Source of the DNA: Actinacidiphila rubida
Lineage (GTDB): Bacteria; Actinomycetota; Actinomycetes; Streptomycetales; Streptomycetaceae
Length of the DNA stretch: 57,464 nucleotides
Assembly: GCF_900110255.1 (NCBI RefSeq)
Contig: NZ_FODD01000046.1
Span: forward strand, 1-57,464
Reading direction: 5' to 3'
A program made the position numbers and the translations under genes. The notes beneath the pieces were generated by a model. That model did no database searches. It was not told the DNA's origin and worked only from the letters and a program-made list of their open reading frames with translations. This document shows positions 23,852 through 32,675 of the stretch, in pieces (within the stretch, counting starts at the first letter, position 1; each line of letters starts with the position of its first letter).

Positions 23852-25150
23852 ATGCGACGAGGATTCCTCTCCGTCGTCGGCTCCCAGCTCACCTCCCTCC
23901 GCAACACCACGCCCGTCCCGTACACCGCGAACACCACGCCCCGCCCGATGCGCGGCGGCGGCCTGTGGGGACTCGGCAACAGCTCCGAGGCGCAGATGCG
24001 CGCGATGGGCTCGAACGGGATGCTGTTCGCCGTCGTCGACCGGATCATCACGTCGTACTCGCAGGTCGAATGGCACCTCTACCGCAAGGCGAAGTCCGGG
24101 CACCCCGAGGACCGCGAAGAGGTCACCAGCCACGCCGCGCTCGACCTGTGGAACCAGCCCAACAAGTTCATGACCGGGCCCAGCTTCCGAGAGACCAGCC
24201 AGCAGCATGAGGAACTGGTCGGGGAGCAGTACTGGGTCGCAGCGAAGCACGAGCGGTTCAACCTGCCGCTGGAGCTGTGGCCGGTCCGCCCGGACCGCAT
24301 GAACCCGGTGCCCGACCCGCAGGCGTTCCTGTCCGGCTACCAGTACACCGGGCCCGGCGGCCAGGTCGTCGACCTGCGCCTCGACGAGGTGTTCTTCCAG
24401 CGGCGCCCCAACCCGCTGGATCCGTACCGCGGGTGGGGCGCGGTGCAGACGATCCTCACCGACCTCGACAGCTCCCGGTACTCCCGCGAGTGGAACCGGA
24501 ACTTCTTCCTCAACAACGCCGAGCCCGGCGGCATCCTCCAGGTCGAAAAGCGCCTCACCGACGACGAGTTCGACGAGCACCAGGCCCGCTGGAACGAGCA
24601 GCACCGCGGCATCAGCAACGGCCACCGCGTGGCGCTGCTGGAGAACGGCATCACCTGGCAGGACCGCAAATACACCGCCCGCGACATGCAGTTCGCCGAA
24701 CTGTCCGAGGTGTCCGACGAGAAGATCCGCGGCGCGTTCGGCTTCCCCCGCCCGATGACCGGCGCCACCGACGACATCAACAGGGCGAACGCCGAGGCCG
24801 GCGAAGTCGTGTTCGCACGCTGGCTGATCCTCGTCCGCCTTCGCCGCACGAAGGCGATCCTCAATACCCAGCTGCTGCCCATGTACGGGCGCCTCGGCGC
24901 CGGGCTGGAGTTCGACTTCGACAACCCGGTCCCCGCCGACCTTGAGGCCGAGGCCGCGCAGCTCACCGCCCGCGCGAACGCCGCCTCGCTGCTCCGCTCC
25001 GCCGGCTGGGCCCCCGACGACATCCTCTCGACCGTCGGCCTGCCGGAGATGCGCTGGATCGGCGGCCCGGCGCCGGCCGCCCCGGGCCAGGAGACCACCT
25101 TCGAGGAGCAGGTCGCCCAGCTCCTCTCCGCCGCGACAGGAGACCGCTGA
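23852..25150 (+). CDS. Portal protein (HK97 family)
   Basis: The 432-residue protein resembles HK97-type portals: the N-terminal part has VVDRIITSYSQVEWHLYR, a central WPVRPDRMNPV and the clip/stem region FFLNNAEPGGIL, then the late AFGFPRPMTGA. It would form the dodecameric ring for DNA entry and tail joining. It precedes the prohead protease with a TGATG overlap, as in HK97-like phages. Confidence 0.9.
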   Translation: MRRGFLSVVGSQLTSLRNTTPVPYTANTTPRPMRGGGLWGLGNSSEAQMRAMGSNGMLFAVVDRIITSYSQVEWHLYRKAKSGHPEDREEVTSHAALDLWNQPNKFMTGPSFRETSQQHEELVGEQYWVAAKHERFNLPLELWPVRPDRMNPVPDPQAFLSGYQYTGPGGQVVDLRLDEVFFQRRPNPLDPYRGWGAVQTILTDLDSSRYSREWNRNFFLNNAEPGGILQVEKRLTDDEFDEHQARWNEQHRGISNGHRVALLENGITWQDRKYTARDMQFAELSEVSDEKIRGAFGFPRPMTGATDDINRANAEAGEVVFARWLILVRLRRTKAILNTQLLPMYGRLGAGLEFDFDNPVPADLEAEAAQLTARANAASLLRSAGWAPDDILSTVGLPEMRWIGGPAPAAPGQETTFEEQVAQLLSAATGDR

Positions 25151-26268
25151 TGGCGTGGATGAACATCCCGGAGGCGCCCGCGGCCGCCGCCCGCCGCGCC
25201 GCGCAGGCACAGGCCGGCGCGCAGGCAGCGCAGGCACCGCGCTGGTACACGATCAACAACGCCGCGGACCCGGAAGAGGCCGAGGTGCTGCTGTACGACG
25301 CGGTGGGCGGCTGGTTCGGGATCTATGCCGACGAGTTCCTCGACGATCTGCGGCAGATCACTGCGCCGAAGATGCGGCTGCGCATCAACTCCCCGGGCGG
25401 CTCCGTCTTCGAGGGCATCGCGATCGCCAACGCGCTGCGTGCGCACCCGGCCACCGTGACGGTGCAGGTCGATGGGATCGCCGCCTCGATCGCGTCCGTC
25501 ATCGCGATGGCCGGCGACCGCATCGAGATGGCCCCGAACTCGATGCTGATGATCCATGAGGCGTCCGGCGTGTGCATGGGCGACGCCGCCGAGATGGCGA
25601 AGATGGCCGAAGTCCTCGACCTGATCAGCAAGAACATCGCCAACGCCTACGCCGCCCGCGCCGGATCCGACGCCGCCGGCTGGCGGGCCGCCATGCAGGC
25701 CGAGACCTGGTACCTGCCCGATGCGGCTGTCGCTGCGGGCCTCGCCGACGTGGCGCTGTCCGCCGTCCCGGAGTCCCCGAACGAGCCGGCCGACCCCGAA
25801 GAGGAAGACGAGGACGAGTCGGAGCTGATGGAGGCTCGGCTGCACGCCAGCTTCGACCTCGCCGCGTTCGGCTATGCCGGTCCGCCCAAGGCGCAGCGGC
25901 CGAAGCCCGGCCCGCCGCCCGCCGCCGAGCCCGCGGCCGCCACGGCAGAGCCGACGACGCTGACGATCCGCCTCGGCGACGCCGTCGGCGAAGACCTCGT
26001 GGCGACCCTCCGGCGCGCCATCGCCAAGGACTCCTCGCCGCAGCCCTCGGGGACGGGGCCGCAAGGCGAGGACGAGGCCGCCGGCACCGACGCTTCCCCC
26101 GAGGCGCCGGAGCCGGCGGCCGCCGATGACGAGCCGGCCGAGGACCCCGCCGCCGCAGACCCGTGGGCTGAACACATCGCCCGCCTCACCACCCCGCAGC
26201 CCGACCCGTGGGCCGCGGACATCGCACGACTCACCGGCCCAGCGTCGTCACGCGCGACGGAATCCTGA
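25150..26268 (+). CDS. ClpP-type prohead maturation protease
   Basis: The 372-residue protein has a ClpP-like domain (about 30-200) with the serine nucleophile in GIAASIAS (Ser113), His136 in MLMIHEAS and an Asp near 157, and the substrate strand NSPGGSVFEG. The last 170 residues are acidic, Pro/Ala-rich with low complexity, resembling a delta or scaffold domain fused to the protease, as in some HK97-like phages. It should process the capsid protein downstream. Confidence 0.88.
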   Translation: MAWMNIPEAPAAAARRAAQAQAGAQAAQAPRWYTINNAADPEEAEVLLYDAVGGWFGIYADEFLDDLRQITAPKMRLRINSPGGSVFEGIAIANALRAHPATVTVQVDGIAASIASVIAMAGDRIEMAPNSMLMIHEASGVCMGDAAEMAKMAEVLDLISKNIANAYAARAGSDAAGWRAAMQAETWYLPDAAVAAGLADVALSAVPESPNEPADPEEEDEDESELMEARLHASFDLAAFGYAGPPKAQRPKPGPPPAAEPAAATAEPTTLTIRLGDAVGEDLVATLRRAIAKDSSPQPSGTGPQGEDEAAGTDASPEAPEPAAADDEPAEDPAAADPWAEHIARLTTPQPDPWAADIARLTGPASSRATES

Positions 26269-26278
26269 GGAGGAGCAC

Positions 26279-27634
26279 ATGGCCACACCCACCGTCCCGC
26301 GCAACCAGGACGAGCTGGCGGAGATGTTCTCGGACGGCAAGTTCCTGAAGCGGTTCGAGAACCAGGAAGACCTCCAGCAGTTCATCACCGACTACGGCCA
26401 GGCCCAGCAGGGCGACGGCACCGACACCCAGCGCCTCGTCGCCGAGGAGACGCAGAGGGTCTTCGCGCAGATGCTGAAGGACAACGGCATCGAGGGCATG
26501 GGGAAGGACGCGATCAAGCGCCTGAACCTCGACCCGCAGGCCAAGCGCGAGGGCAACATGCTCTCCAGCCACCGCCAGGCCACCGCCCACAACCCGGCCG
26601 CCCCCGGCGCCGCGGCCGACGGGCTGTTCGAGAACGGCATCGACTACATCCGGAACATCTGGCACAAGAACACGCGGGCGGACGCCGACAAGCTCAGCAC
26701 GCTCCGCAACGCGGCCAGCTCCGTCAGCCCGTCCGACGGCGGGTTCCTCGTCCCCGAGACCCTGCGCGCGCAGCTCATGCAGATCGCGCTGGAGCAGTCC
26801 ACCGTCCGGCCGCGGGCGACCGTCGTGCCGATGGAGTCCGCGCGGGTGCCGTTCCCGATCATCGACTCGACGACGAACGCGGGCTCGGTCTTCGGCGGCA
26901 TGATCGCCTACTGGACCGAAGAGGCGGCGATGCTCCAGGACGCCAACCCGAAGTTCGGGAAGGTCGAGCTGGACGCCAAGAAGCTCACCGGCCTCAGCGC
27001 CGTGCCGAACGAGCTGCTGCAGGACTCCATCGTCTCCTTCATGGCGCTGCTCGAGCGGCTGTGGCCGCAGGCGCTGGCGTTCGAGGAGGACAACAAGTTC
27101 ACCGCCGGCTCCGGCGTCGGCGAGCCGCTCGGCTACCGCGGCGCCAACAACACGGCGAGCGTCGCAGTGGCTCGCGGCACCAGCAACAAGATCCAGTACG
27201 TGGACATCGTCAACATGTTCGCCCGCATGCTGCCGTCCAGCCTCAACAACGCCGTGTGGACCTGCTCCCCGGACGCCATCCCGCAGCTCCTGCAGATGGC
27301 CCTCAGCGTCGGCACCGGCGGCAACAGCGTGTTCGTCGTCAACGCCACCGCCGACATGCCCATGAGCATCTTCGGCCGCCCGCTGATCATCACGGAGAAG
27401 GCCGGACAGCTCGGCGCCCGCGGCGACCTGGCGTTCACCGACCTCGGCTACTACCTCGTCGGCGACCGCCAGACCATGACCGCCGACTCCTCGACGGACT
27501 ACAACTTCGGGTCCGACAAGACCACCTTCCGGATCATCCAGCGCGTCGACGGCCGCCCGTGGCTCCAGTCCGCGATCACCCCCGCCAACGGGTCGAGCAA
27601 CACCCTCACCCCGTTCGTCGAGCTGGCCGCGTAA
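26279..27634 (+). CDS. Major capsid protein (HK97 fold)
   Basis: The 451-residue protein has an N-terminal delta-like helical region (about 1-150) and an HK97-fold core starting near SVSPSDGGFLVPE with the E-loop and P-domain (QDSIVSFMALLERLWPQALA). The region before SDGGFLVPE is where the protease would cut. Ribosome site GAGGAGGAG precedes ATG 26279. A strong hairpin follows, probably to shape mRNA abundance for this most abundant protein. Confidence 0.92.
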   Translation: MATPTVPRNQDELAEMFSDGKFLKRFENQEDLQQFITDYGQAQQGDGTDTQRLVAEETQRVFAQMLKDNGIEGMGKDAIKRLNLDPQAKREGNMLSSHRQATAHNPAAPGAAADGLFENGIDYIRNIWHKNTRADADKLSTLRNAASSVSPSDGGFLVPETLRAQLMQIALEQSTVRPRATVVPMESARVPFPIIDSTTNAGSVFGGMIAYWTEEAAMLQDANPKFGKVELDAKKLTGLSAVPNELLQDSIVSFMALLERLWPQALAFEEDNKFTAGSGVGEPLGYRGANNTASVAVARGTSNKIQYVDIVNMFARMLPSSLNNAVWTCSPDAIPQLLQMALSVGTGGNSVFVVNATADMPMSIFGRPLIITEKAGQLGARGDLAFTDLGYYLVGDRQTMTADSSTDYNFGSDKTTFRIIQRVDGRPWLQSAITPANGSSNTLTPFVELAA

Positions 27635-27642
27635 CACCCCCT

Positions 27643-27676
27643 GGCCGGCCCCGGCACTCAACCCCCGGGGCCGGCC
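27643..27676 (+). terminator. Hairpin after the major capsid gene
   Basis: GGCCGGCCCCGG and CCGGGGCCGGCC pair perfectly over 12 bases with a ten-base loop, starting nine bases after the capsid stop. Leaky terminators at this place are common in phage late operons, giving capsid mRNA in excess over tail mRNA. Confidence 0.7.
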
Positions 27677-27737
27677 ACCAACCGGGCCGGCAGCGTCGCC
27701 CCGGCAACGGCATCACAGACACAGGAGGGAGCCGGTC

Positions 27738-28175
27738 ATGGCTCAGAAGGCACTCGGCAGGACGTACAACGCGACGCCCGGCGCCGACGGCAAGTGGATC
27801 GCCGTGAAGAACGCGGGCGGCGTGGCGTTCGTCTGCTACCTGGCCGGCGCCGTCGGCGACGTCTACACGCTCCAGGAGGCCAAGGACTCCGCGGGCACCG
27901 GCGCGCAGAACCTCGCGATCATCACCGAGTACTACACCAACACCGGTGACGGCTCCGACGCGTGGGTGAAGCGCACGCAGGCCGCCGGCGCGGTCGTCAC
28001 CACCACGGCCACCGCGGCGCAGAACGCGATGGTCGTCGAGGTGCTCGGCGTCTCCCTCGACGACGGCTACCGGTACCTGAAGCTCACCAGCACCGGCGCC
28101 GGGGCCGTCAACGCCCAGCACTTCGACCTGATGACGCAGCGCGGCGCGGCCAACCTCCCGGCGATGGGCGTCTGA
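27738..28175 (+). CDS. Capsid decoration-like or head protein
   Basis: The 145-residue protein is rich in beta-type alternation and Gly/Ala (KWIAVKNAGGVAFVCYLAG) and has no enzyme motif. A small beta-rich protein directly after the capsid gene and hairpin is often the decoration or head-stabilising protein. Direct homology was not seen, so this rests on position. It ends by TGATG overlap with the next gene. Confidence 0.55.
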   Translation: MAQKALGRTYNATPGADGKWIAVKNAGGVAFVCYLAGAVGDVYTLQEAKDSAGTGAQNLAIITEYYTNTGDGSDAWVKRTQAAGAVVTTTATAAQNAMVVEVLGVSLDDGYRYLKLTSTGAGAVNAQHFDLMTQRGAANLPAMGV

Positions 28176-28567
28176 TGTCCGCCTGGGTGTGCCGGAACTG
28201 CAACGCCGCGTACTCCGTGGGCGCCCCCGAGTGCCCGGAGTGCGGCTCCAGCAGCCGCATCGCAGAAGCCGAGCAGAACGAGATCGAGGAGGCCGCAGCC
28301 ATGGCCAAGTCCACCGTTCACGGCGGTCCGACCGCCGACGACGCCGAGGGAGGTGAGCAGTCATCGCCGACACCGGAGGAGGGTGGTACGACCTCGTCGA
28401 CATCCTCCAAGAAGCACGAGACCTCGCCCGAGACGAGTACGAGCGAGGACCAGTCGCCTGCCCGCAAGACGGGGAGCCGCTCCGCGAAGGGCCGGACGGG
28501 CAGCTCTTCTGCCCGTGGGACGGCTGGCGACCAGACGGCACCTTCCTCTGACAGCGACGAGGACTGA
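28175..28567 (+). CDS. Zinc-ribbon protein with low-complexity tail
   Basis: The 130-residue protein has a zinc ribbon (Cys6, Cys9, Cys20 and Cys23) and then about 85 residues of Ser/Thr/Glu/Gly low complexity. It lies between head proteins. The tail may be unfolded; a function in assembly is only inferred. Confidence 0.6.
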   Translation: MSAWVCRNCNAAYSVGAPECPECGSSSRIAEAEQNEIEEAAAMAKSTVHGGPTADDAEGGEQSSPTPEEGGTTSSTSSKKHETSPETSTSEDQSPARKTGSRSAKGRTGSSSARGTAGDQTAPSSDSDED

Positions 28568-28575
28568 GCCGACCC

Positions 28576-29640
28576 ATGGATCAGGACCAGGTCTGGTACG
28601 CCACACGCGAGGACGTCCGGTCCGCGCTGTCGTCGGCGTCCACTGCTCGCAGCGACGAGCAGATCGACCGCGCGATCGAGACGGGATCTCGCGCGGTCGA
28701 TGACCTGTGCCAGCGCTCCTTCGCCCCCGTGCTGGCGACCCGGTACAAGGACTGGCCGAGCCTGCAGCGGACGCGCGCCTGGAAGCTCTACCTCGACCGT
28801 GACGAGGTGATCTCCGTGCAGACCCTCACCTCGGCCGGCGTGGAGATCCCCGACACGGACTACTACCCCGAGCCCGTCAACAGCGGTCCGCCGTACACCC
28901 GGATCGAAACGCGGCTGGACCGGCCGAGCATGTTCAACACCGGCCAGACGCACCAGCGGGCCATCGCCATCACGGGTGTGTTCGGGTACCGCGACGACAG
29001 CGTCACCGCGAGCAGCCTCACCGCCAGCATCGACGCGAGCCAGGCCAGCATCACCATCGACACCCCGTCCGCGGTGGGCGTCGGCTCGCTGCTCCGGATC
29101 GGCGACGAGCGGCTGATCGTCACTGGCAAGACGATCGGGAACACGGGGCAGGTGCTGCAGACGCCGCTCGCGGCGAAGAAGGACGCCGTCCTGCTGGACG
29201 CGGCCGACGGCTCGCGGTTCGCGAAGGGCGACGTCATCAAGCTCGGCGCCGAGTCGATGCTCGTCCGCGCTGTCGCCAGCAACCAGCTCACCGTCGAGCG
29301 CGCCTTCGACGGCACGGTCCTCGACTCCCACTCCGCAGACGCCATCTGGGCCGCGACGACCCTGACCGTGGCCCGGGGCGTGTGCGGCACGACCGCGGCG
29401 ACCGCCGCCAGCGGCGCGCCGGTCACGCGGTGGGTGGCGCCGGCGCAGGCCCGCACCCTGGCAATCGCCGAGGCCATGTGCACGCTGCTGTCCGAGCAGG
29501 CCGGGTACGCCCGGACCGTCCGGGCGCAGGCCGGCACCGGCACCCGGTCGGTGGCCGCCATCACGGCGGAACGCGACGCACTGCGGCAGCAGGTGGCGGA
29601 CTCGCGCCTCGCCCGCAAGATCCGAACCAGGGCGGTGTGA
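28576..29640 (+). CDS. Head-tail connector protein, adaptor-like
   Basis: The 354-residue protein has an N-terminal helical part (about 1-70: TREDVRSALSSASTARSDEQ) like the gp6/gp15-type adaptor, then beta-rich modules. It ends with a C-terminal helical part (RTLAIAEAMCTLLSEQAG). It is longer than usual adaptors because of an inserted beta domain (about 140-290). Position after capsid genes supports the call. Confidence 0.7.
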   Translation: MDQDQVWYATREDVRSALSSASTARSDEQIDRAIETGSRAVDDLCQRSFAPVLATRYKDWPSLQRTRAWKLYLDRDEVISVQTLTSAGVEIPDTDYYPEPVNSGPPYTRIETRLDRPSMFNTGQTHQRAIAITGVFGYRDDSVTASSLTASIDASQASITIDTPSAVGVGSLLRIGDERLIVTGKTIGNTGQVLQTPLAAKKDAVLLDAADGSRFAKGDVIKLGAESMLVRAVASNQLTVERAFDGTVLDSHSADAIWAATTLTVARGVCGTTAATAASGAPVTRWVAPAQARTLAIAEAMCTLLSEQAGYARTVRAQAGTGTRSVAAITAERDALRQQVADSRLARKIRTRAV

Positions 29641-29641
29641 C

Positions 29642-30034
29642 ATGCCGTTCGGAATCAACGTCGTCCTGAAGGGCCCGATCGTCGAAGGCCGCGGGCTGAT
29701 CGGCACCGAGCGCCTGACGCTCGTGGCGCTGGCCGAGGTCGCGGACTACGCCTTCCACGAGGTGCAGATGGAGCTGATCCATGTGCTCCAGAACCCCACG
29801 GGCTACTACGAGTCGAGGATCGTCAAGGAGCGCGCCGGCTTCAACGCGTACTCGATCAACGACTCGAACGTGATCTACGGCCCGTGGCTGGAGGGCATCG
29901 GTTCCAGGAACTTCCCGGTCACGAAGTTCAAGGGCTACGGCACGTTTCGGCGCGTCCGGAACCGGATCGCGCAGAAGTCCGGCGCGATCGGCGAGGCGGC
30001 CGTGGCCCGCAAGATCGGGGGGGTGCTGGGATGA
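29642..30034 (+). CDS. Head-tail joining protein
   Basis: The 130-residue protein contains GYYESRIVKERAG and an alpha/beta layout like HK97 gp10-type joining proteins. The call rests on size and on its place between the adaptor and the tail terminator. Its stop overlaps the ATG of the tail terminator. Confidence 0.6.
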   Translation: MPFGINVVLKGPIVEGRGLIGTERLTLVALAEVADYAFHEVQMELIHVLQNPTGYYESRIVKERAGFNAYSINDSNVIYGPWLEGIGSRNFPVTKFKGYGTFRRVRNRIAQKSGAIGEAAVARKIGGVLG

Positions 30035-30492
30035 CCCTCGACGCGACCGGGCTCCTCAACGCCGTGCAAGACCATGCTCTCGCGAGCGGCTGGTTCGAGG
30101 CCGTCAACGGGCACGAGCCGAAGTCCCCGCCGGACACCAGCGGCCTGACCGCGGCGGTGTGGGTGCAGCGCATCACCCCGGCGGTCGGCGGCTCCGGCCT
30201 GAACGCGACGAGCATCCGCCTGGAGCTGATGCTCCGCATGTACGCGGGGATCGACCAGGAGCCCGCGGACATGCTCGACCCGAACATGCTCGCCGCGCTC
30301 GACGACCTGCTGGGCCGCTACTCCGGCGACTTCGAGCTCGACGGCGACGTCCGGCAGGTCGACCTCCTCGGGCAGTTCGGCGACCCGCTGTCCGCCCGCG
30401 CGGGCTACATGATCCAGGGCGGCACGGAGTACCGCGTCCTGGACATCACGCTGCCGCTCATCGTCAACGATCTCTGGGACCAGGAGGCATAG
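30031..30492 (+). CDS. Tail terminator (tail completion) protein
   Basis: The 153-residue protein has an alpha/beta layout (helix LLNAVQDHALASGWF, strands through VRQVDLLGQFG and EYRVLDITLPLIVND). This agrees with the gpU-like fold that caps the tail tube. It is between the joining protein and the tube protein, the usual place. Similarity is by pattern and order. Confidence 0.65.
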   Translation: MTLDATGLLNAVQDHALASGWFEAVNGHEPKSPPDTSGLTAAVWVQRITPAVGGSGLNATSIRLELMLRMYAGIDQEPADMLDPNMLAALDDLLGRYSGDFELDGDVRQVDLLGQFGDPLSARAGYMIQGGTEYRVLDITLPLIVNDLWDQEA

Positions 30493-30495
30493 GCC

Positions 30496-31248
30496 ATGTC
30501 CAAGACAGGCGGCCTCGGAGACGCCCTCTACTACGGCGGCTTCGACATGTCCGGCGACGTGCAGGCCCTCGGCAACGTCGGCGGCGGCCCCGCCCTGTTG
30601 CCGTTCACCGACATCACCCAGGCCGCCATGGCGCGGCAGGGCGGCCTGCGGGACGGCCGGATCGAGTGGACGTCGTACTTCAACCCGGGCCTGCCGGCGA
30701 ACGCGGCGCACGGGCTGCTGTCGACGCTGCCGCGCGGCGACGTGCTGGTGACGTACTGCCGCGGCACCGTGCTGGGCGCGCCAGCCGCCTGCCTGAACGG
30801 GAAGCAGGTCAACTACGACGGCACGAGGGCGAACGACGGCTCGTTCCCATTCGCCGTGTCCGGGCAGGCCAACAGCTACGGCCTGGAGTGGGGCAAGCTC
30901 CTCACGGCCGGCATGCGCACAGACACCGCGGCGACCCTCGGCTCGTCCATCGACACCGGCGGCGCGCTGAGCTTCGGCGCGCAGGCGTACCTCCACGTCA
31001 GCGCGCTCACCGGTGCAGACGTCACGGTCAAGATCCAGGACTCGGCGGACAACGCCACCTTCACCGACGTGGCGGGCCTCACCTTCGCCCAGGTGACCGC
31101 AGGGCCGAACACGCAGCGCATCGCGATCGCCAACACCGCGACGGTGCGCCGGTACCTCCGCGCGGTGAGCGTGACGACCGGTGGCTTCACCTCCGCGACC
31201 TTTGCCGTGGTGATCAACAAGAACGAGTGCGCGGGGGTGACCTTCTGA
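30496..31248 (+). CDS. Major tail tube-like protein, with C-terminal Ig/beta domain
   Basis: The 250-residue protein has a beta-rich N-domain (GDALYYGGFDMSGDVQAL) and a second beta domain from about residue 150 (VTVKIQDSADNATFTDVAGL), like an exposed tail tube decoration. It is the first of two candidate tube proteins, the other being at 31701. Which is the true tube cannot be settled from sequence. Confidence 0.65.
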   Translation: MSKTGGLGDALYYGGFDMSGDVQALGNVGGGPALLPFTDITQAAMARQGGLRDGRIEWTSYFNPGLPANAAHGLLSTLPRGDVLVTYCRGTVLGAPAACLNGKQVNYDGTRANDGSFPFAVSGQANSYGLEWGKLLTAGMRTDTAATLGSSIDTGGALSFGAQAYLHVSALTGADVTVKIQDSADNATFTDVAGLTFAQVTAGPNTQRIAIANTATVRRYLRAVSVTTGGFTSATFAVVINKNECAGVTF

Positions 31249-31682
31249 TGTCCGCGATCGAACCGCTCATGGGCCCGGAGTCCTACAAGAGCTTCGTGAT
31301 CTCCCAGCCGCTGGCGACGCACTGGCGCCCGGCGACGTGCGAGGAGGTCAACTGCGCTGACCACGCCAACGGCTGGAAGGTCCGCGTCGAGGGCCTGCCC
31401 GCGCAGATGCTCCACGACGCCCGCACCTCCGGCCGCCGGTACAGCGAACTCCCCGTCGCCGAGGGCGAGACGTGGCTCATCTTCGAGGCCGGGCAGCCCT
31501 GCTTCCGCGCCTCGCAGCACCGGGCGCCGCTCAGCCGGCCGCCGCTGTACCTCGTCCGGGACGGCGACCACCGCGGCAACCCGCGCGGGACGCGGGCCCG
31601 GCTGCACCAGCGCCCGGAGTCCTGGCGAGACGACTTCGCCGAGCACCAGCAGACCCTCGCCGACGCACAGCAGCGCGGCTGA
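31248..31682 (+). CDS. Hypothetical protein within the tail cassette
   Basis: The 144-residue protein contains HWRPATCEEVNCADHANGW, a Cys/His pair that could bind zinc, and an RRYSELPVAEGETWLIFEAGQ strand region. It lies between two tail tube-like genes and is coupled by TGATG. The family has no name I can give. Confidence 0.6.
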   Translation: MSAIEPLMGPESYKSFVISQPLATHWRPATCEEVNCADHANGWKVRVEGLPAQMLHDARTSGRRYSELPVAEGETWLIFEAGQPCFRASQHRAPLSRPPLYLVRDGDHRGNPRGTRARLHQRPESWRDDFAEHQQTLADAQQRG

Positions 31683-31700
31683 CCAGCAAAGGAGCACATC

Positions 31701-32102
31701 ATGGCCAAGCAGTCGGGCCTCGGCTGGACCACGCTCAGCGTCGACAACGCTGGCGGGACGCCGGTGGACATCCGCAACGACGTGACCAACCTGTCCTTCG
31801 CCACGCCCCGCGCGGTGCAGGACGTCACCGGCGTCGACAAGAGCGCCAACGAGCGGCTCCTGCTGCTCGCCGACGCCACGATCACGCTGGAGACCGTCTT
31901 CAACCCCACCGGCGCGCACACGGTCTTCTCCACGGTCCCGTCGACCAGCGTCGCCCGGACCACGTCCCTCGGCGTCGGCGGCAAGTCCCTGGCGATGGAG
32001 ATGCTCTACACCGACTACCCGCTGCAGCGCTCCAACACGGGCGAGCTGACGGCGTCGATCCCCGGCAGCCTCGCTGACGGCACCGTGCCGACCTGGTCCT
32101 GA
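31701..32102 (+). CDS. Second tail tube-like protein
   Basis: The 133-residue protein is a compact beta-rich protein (WTTLSVDNAGGTPVDIRNDV, then ATITLETVFNPTGA) like small tail tube subunits of actinophages. It is directly before the tail chaperone, the standard place of the major tail protein. An AAGGAG ribosome site is present. Confidence 0.65.
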   Translation: MAKQSGLGWTTLSVDNAGGTPVDIRNDVTNLSFATPRAVQDVTGVDKSANERLLLLADATITLETVFNPTGAHTVFSTVPSTSVARTTSLGVGGKSLAMEMLYTDYPLQRSNTGELTASIPGSLADGTVPTWS

Positions 32103-32139
32103 CCCCTCACCGAGTCCCCACCCGAGAAGGAGCGGCGCC

Positions 32140-32538
32140 GTGGCCGGCTACAAGCGGAACCCGAAGATCTACCTGCTGAAGTTCGACGAGACCACCGACT
32201 ACCCGGGCCTGGAGGTGCAGGTCCGGACGCTGTCCATGGGCCAGCTCGTGCAGGTCTGGACCGGCGAAGGCGACGGCAGCAGCGCCGCCACCTTCGAGAT
32301 GTTCGTGGAACGACTCGTCGGCTGGAACCTCGAAGACGAGGTCACGGGCGAGCCTGTGCCGATCACCCGCGAGGCGATCGAGGCCGAGGACGACGACCTC
32401 GTCAACGCCATCATCAAGCGCTGGACGGCGGCCGTGCTGGGCGTGCCGGCCCCTTTGGACGGCGGCTCGAACTCTGGCGGACTGTCGGCGGCGGAATCGG
32501 CCCTGACGGAAATCCCGTCACAAAGCCTGGCGAGCTGA
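32140..32538 (+). CDS. Tail assembly chaperone, short form (G)
   Basis: The 132-residue protein starts at GTG 32140 with AGGAG upstream. It is acidic and mostly helical (LSMGQLVQVWTGEGD, AIIKRWTAAVLG), like lambda gpG equivalents. The size, the position before the tape measure gene and the overlapping downstream frame all fit. Near its end the heptamer C CCT TTG (32451-32457) would let a share of ribosomes shift to -1 and make the long form. Confidence 0.8.
   Translation: MAGYKRNPKIYLLKFDETTDYPGLEVQVRTLSMGQLVQVWTGEGDGSSAATFEMFVERLVGWNLEDEVTGEPVPITREAIEAEDDDLVNAIIKRWTAAVLGVPAPLDGGSNSGGLSAAESALTEIPSQSLAS
32451..32457 (+). promoter_or_regulatory. Predicted -1 frameshift slippery site CCCTTTG
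   Basis: The heptamer follows the X-XXY-YYZ rule exactly in the chaperone frame (CCT then TTG). Slipping back one base gives CCC then TTT and opens a frame without stops to 32675. The Leu tRNA re-pairs with a wobble-position mismatch. This matches the conserved translational frameshift of tail chaperone pairs in siphophages. Confidence 0.7.
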
Positions 32539-32675
32539 TTTACGCCGAGACGATTCTCGGCCTCTGTGACCGGTGGCATAAGACGCCGCCGGAAATCGAA
32601 GCACTTCCCGCAAGCGTGTGGCAGTTGCTGGAGATTGAGCGGATGGGGGTGAATCCGGATGTCGAACCTCGTTGA
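32451..32675 (+). CDS. Tail assembly chaperone, -1 frameshift extension (T)
   Basis: Entered only through the slip site, this frame adds 72 residues after residue 106, giving a 178-residue fusion. The extension contains LIYAETILGLCDRWH and VWQLLEIERMGVNP, a helical pattern normal for T domains. It overlaps the tape measure start by 17 bases. There is no good start codon and ribosome site of its own, which supports frameshifting rather than separate translation. Confidence 0.72.
   Translation, partial: PFGRRLELWRTVGGGIGPDGNPVTKPGELIYAETILGLCDRWHKTPPEIEALPASVWQLLEIERMGVNPDVEPR

Noticed and set aside
32505..32526. Alternative slippery sites GGAAATC and ACAAAGC in the tail chaperone
   Set aside because: Neither follows X-XXY-YYZ in the reading frame, unlike CCCTTTG at 32451.
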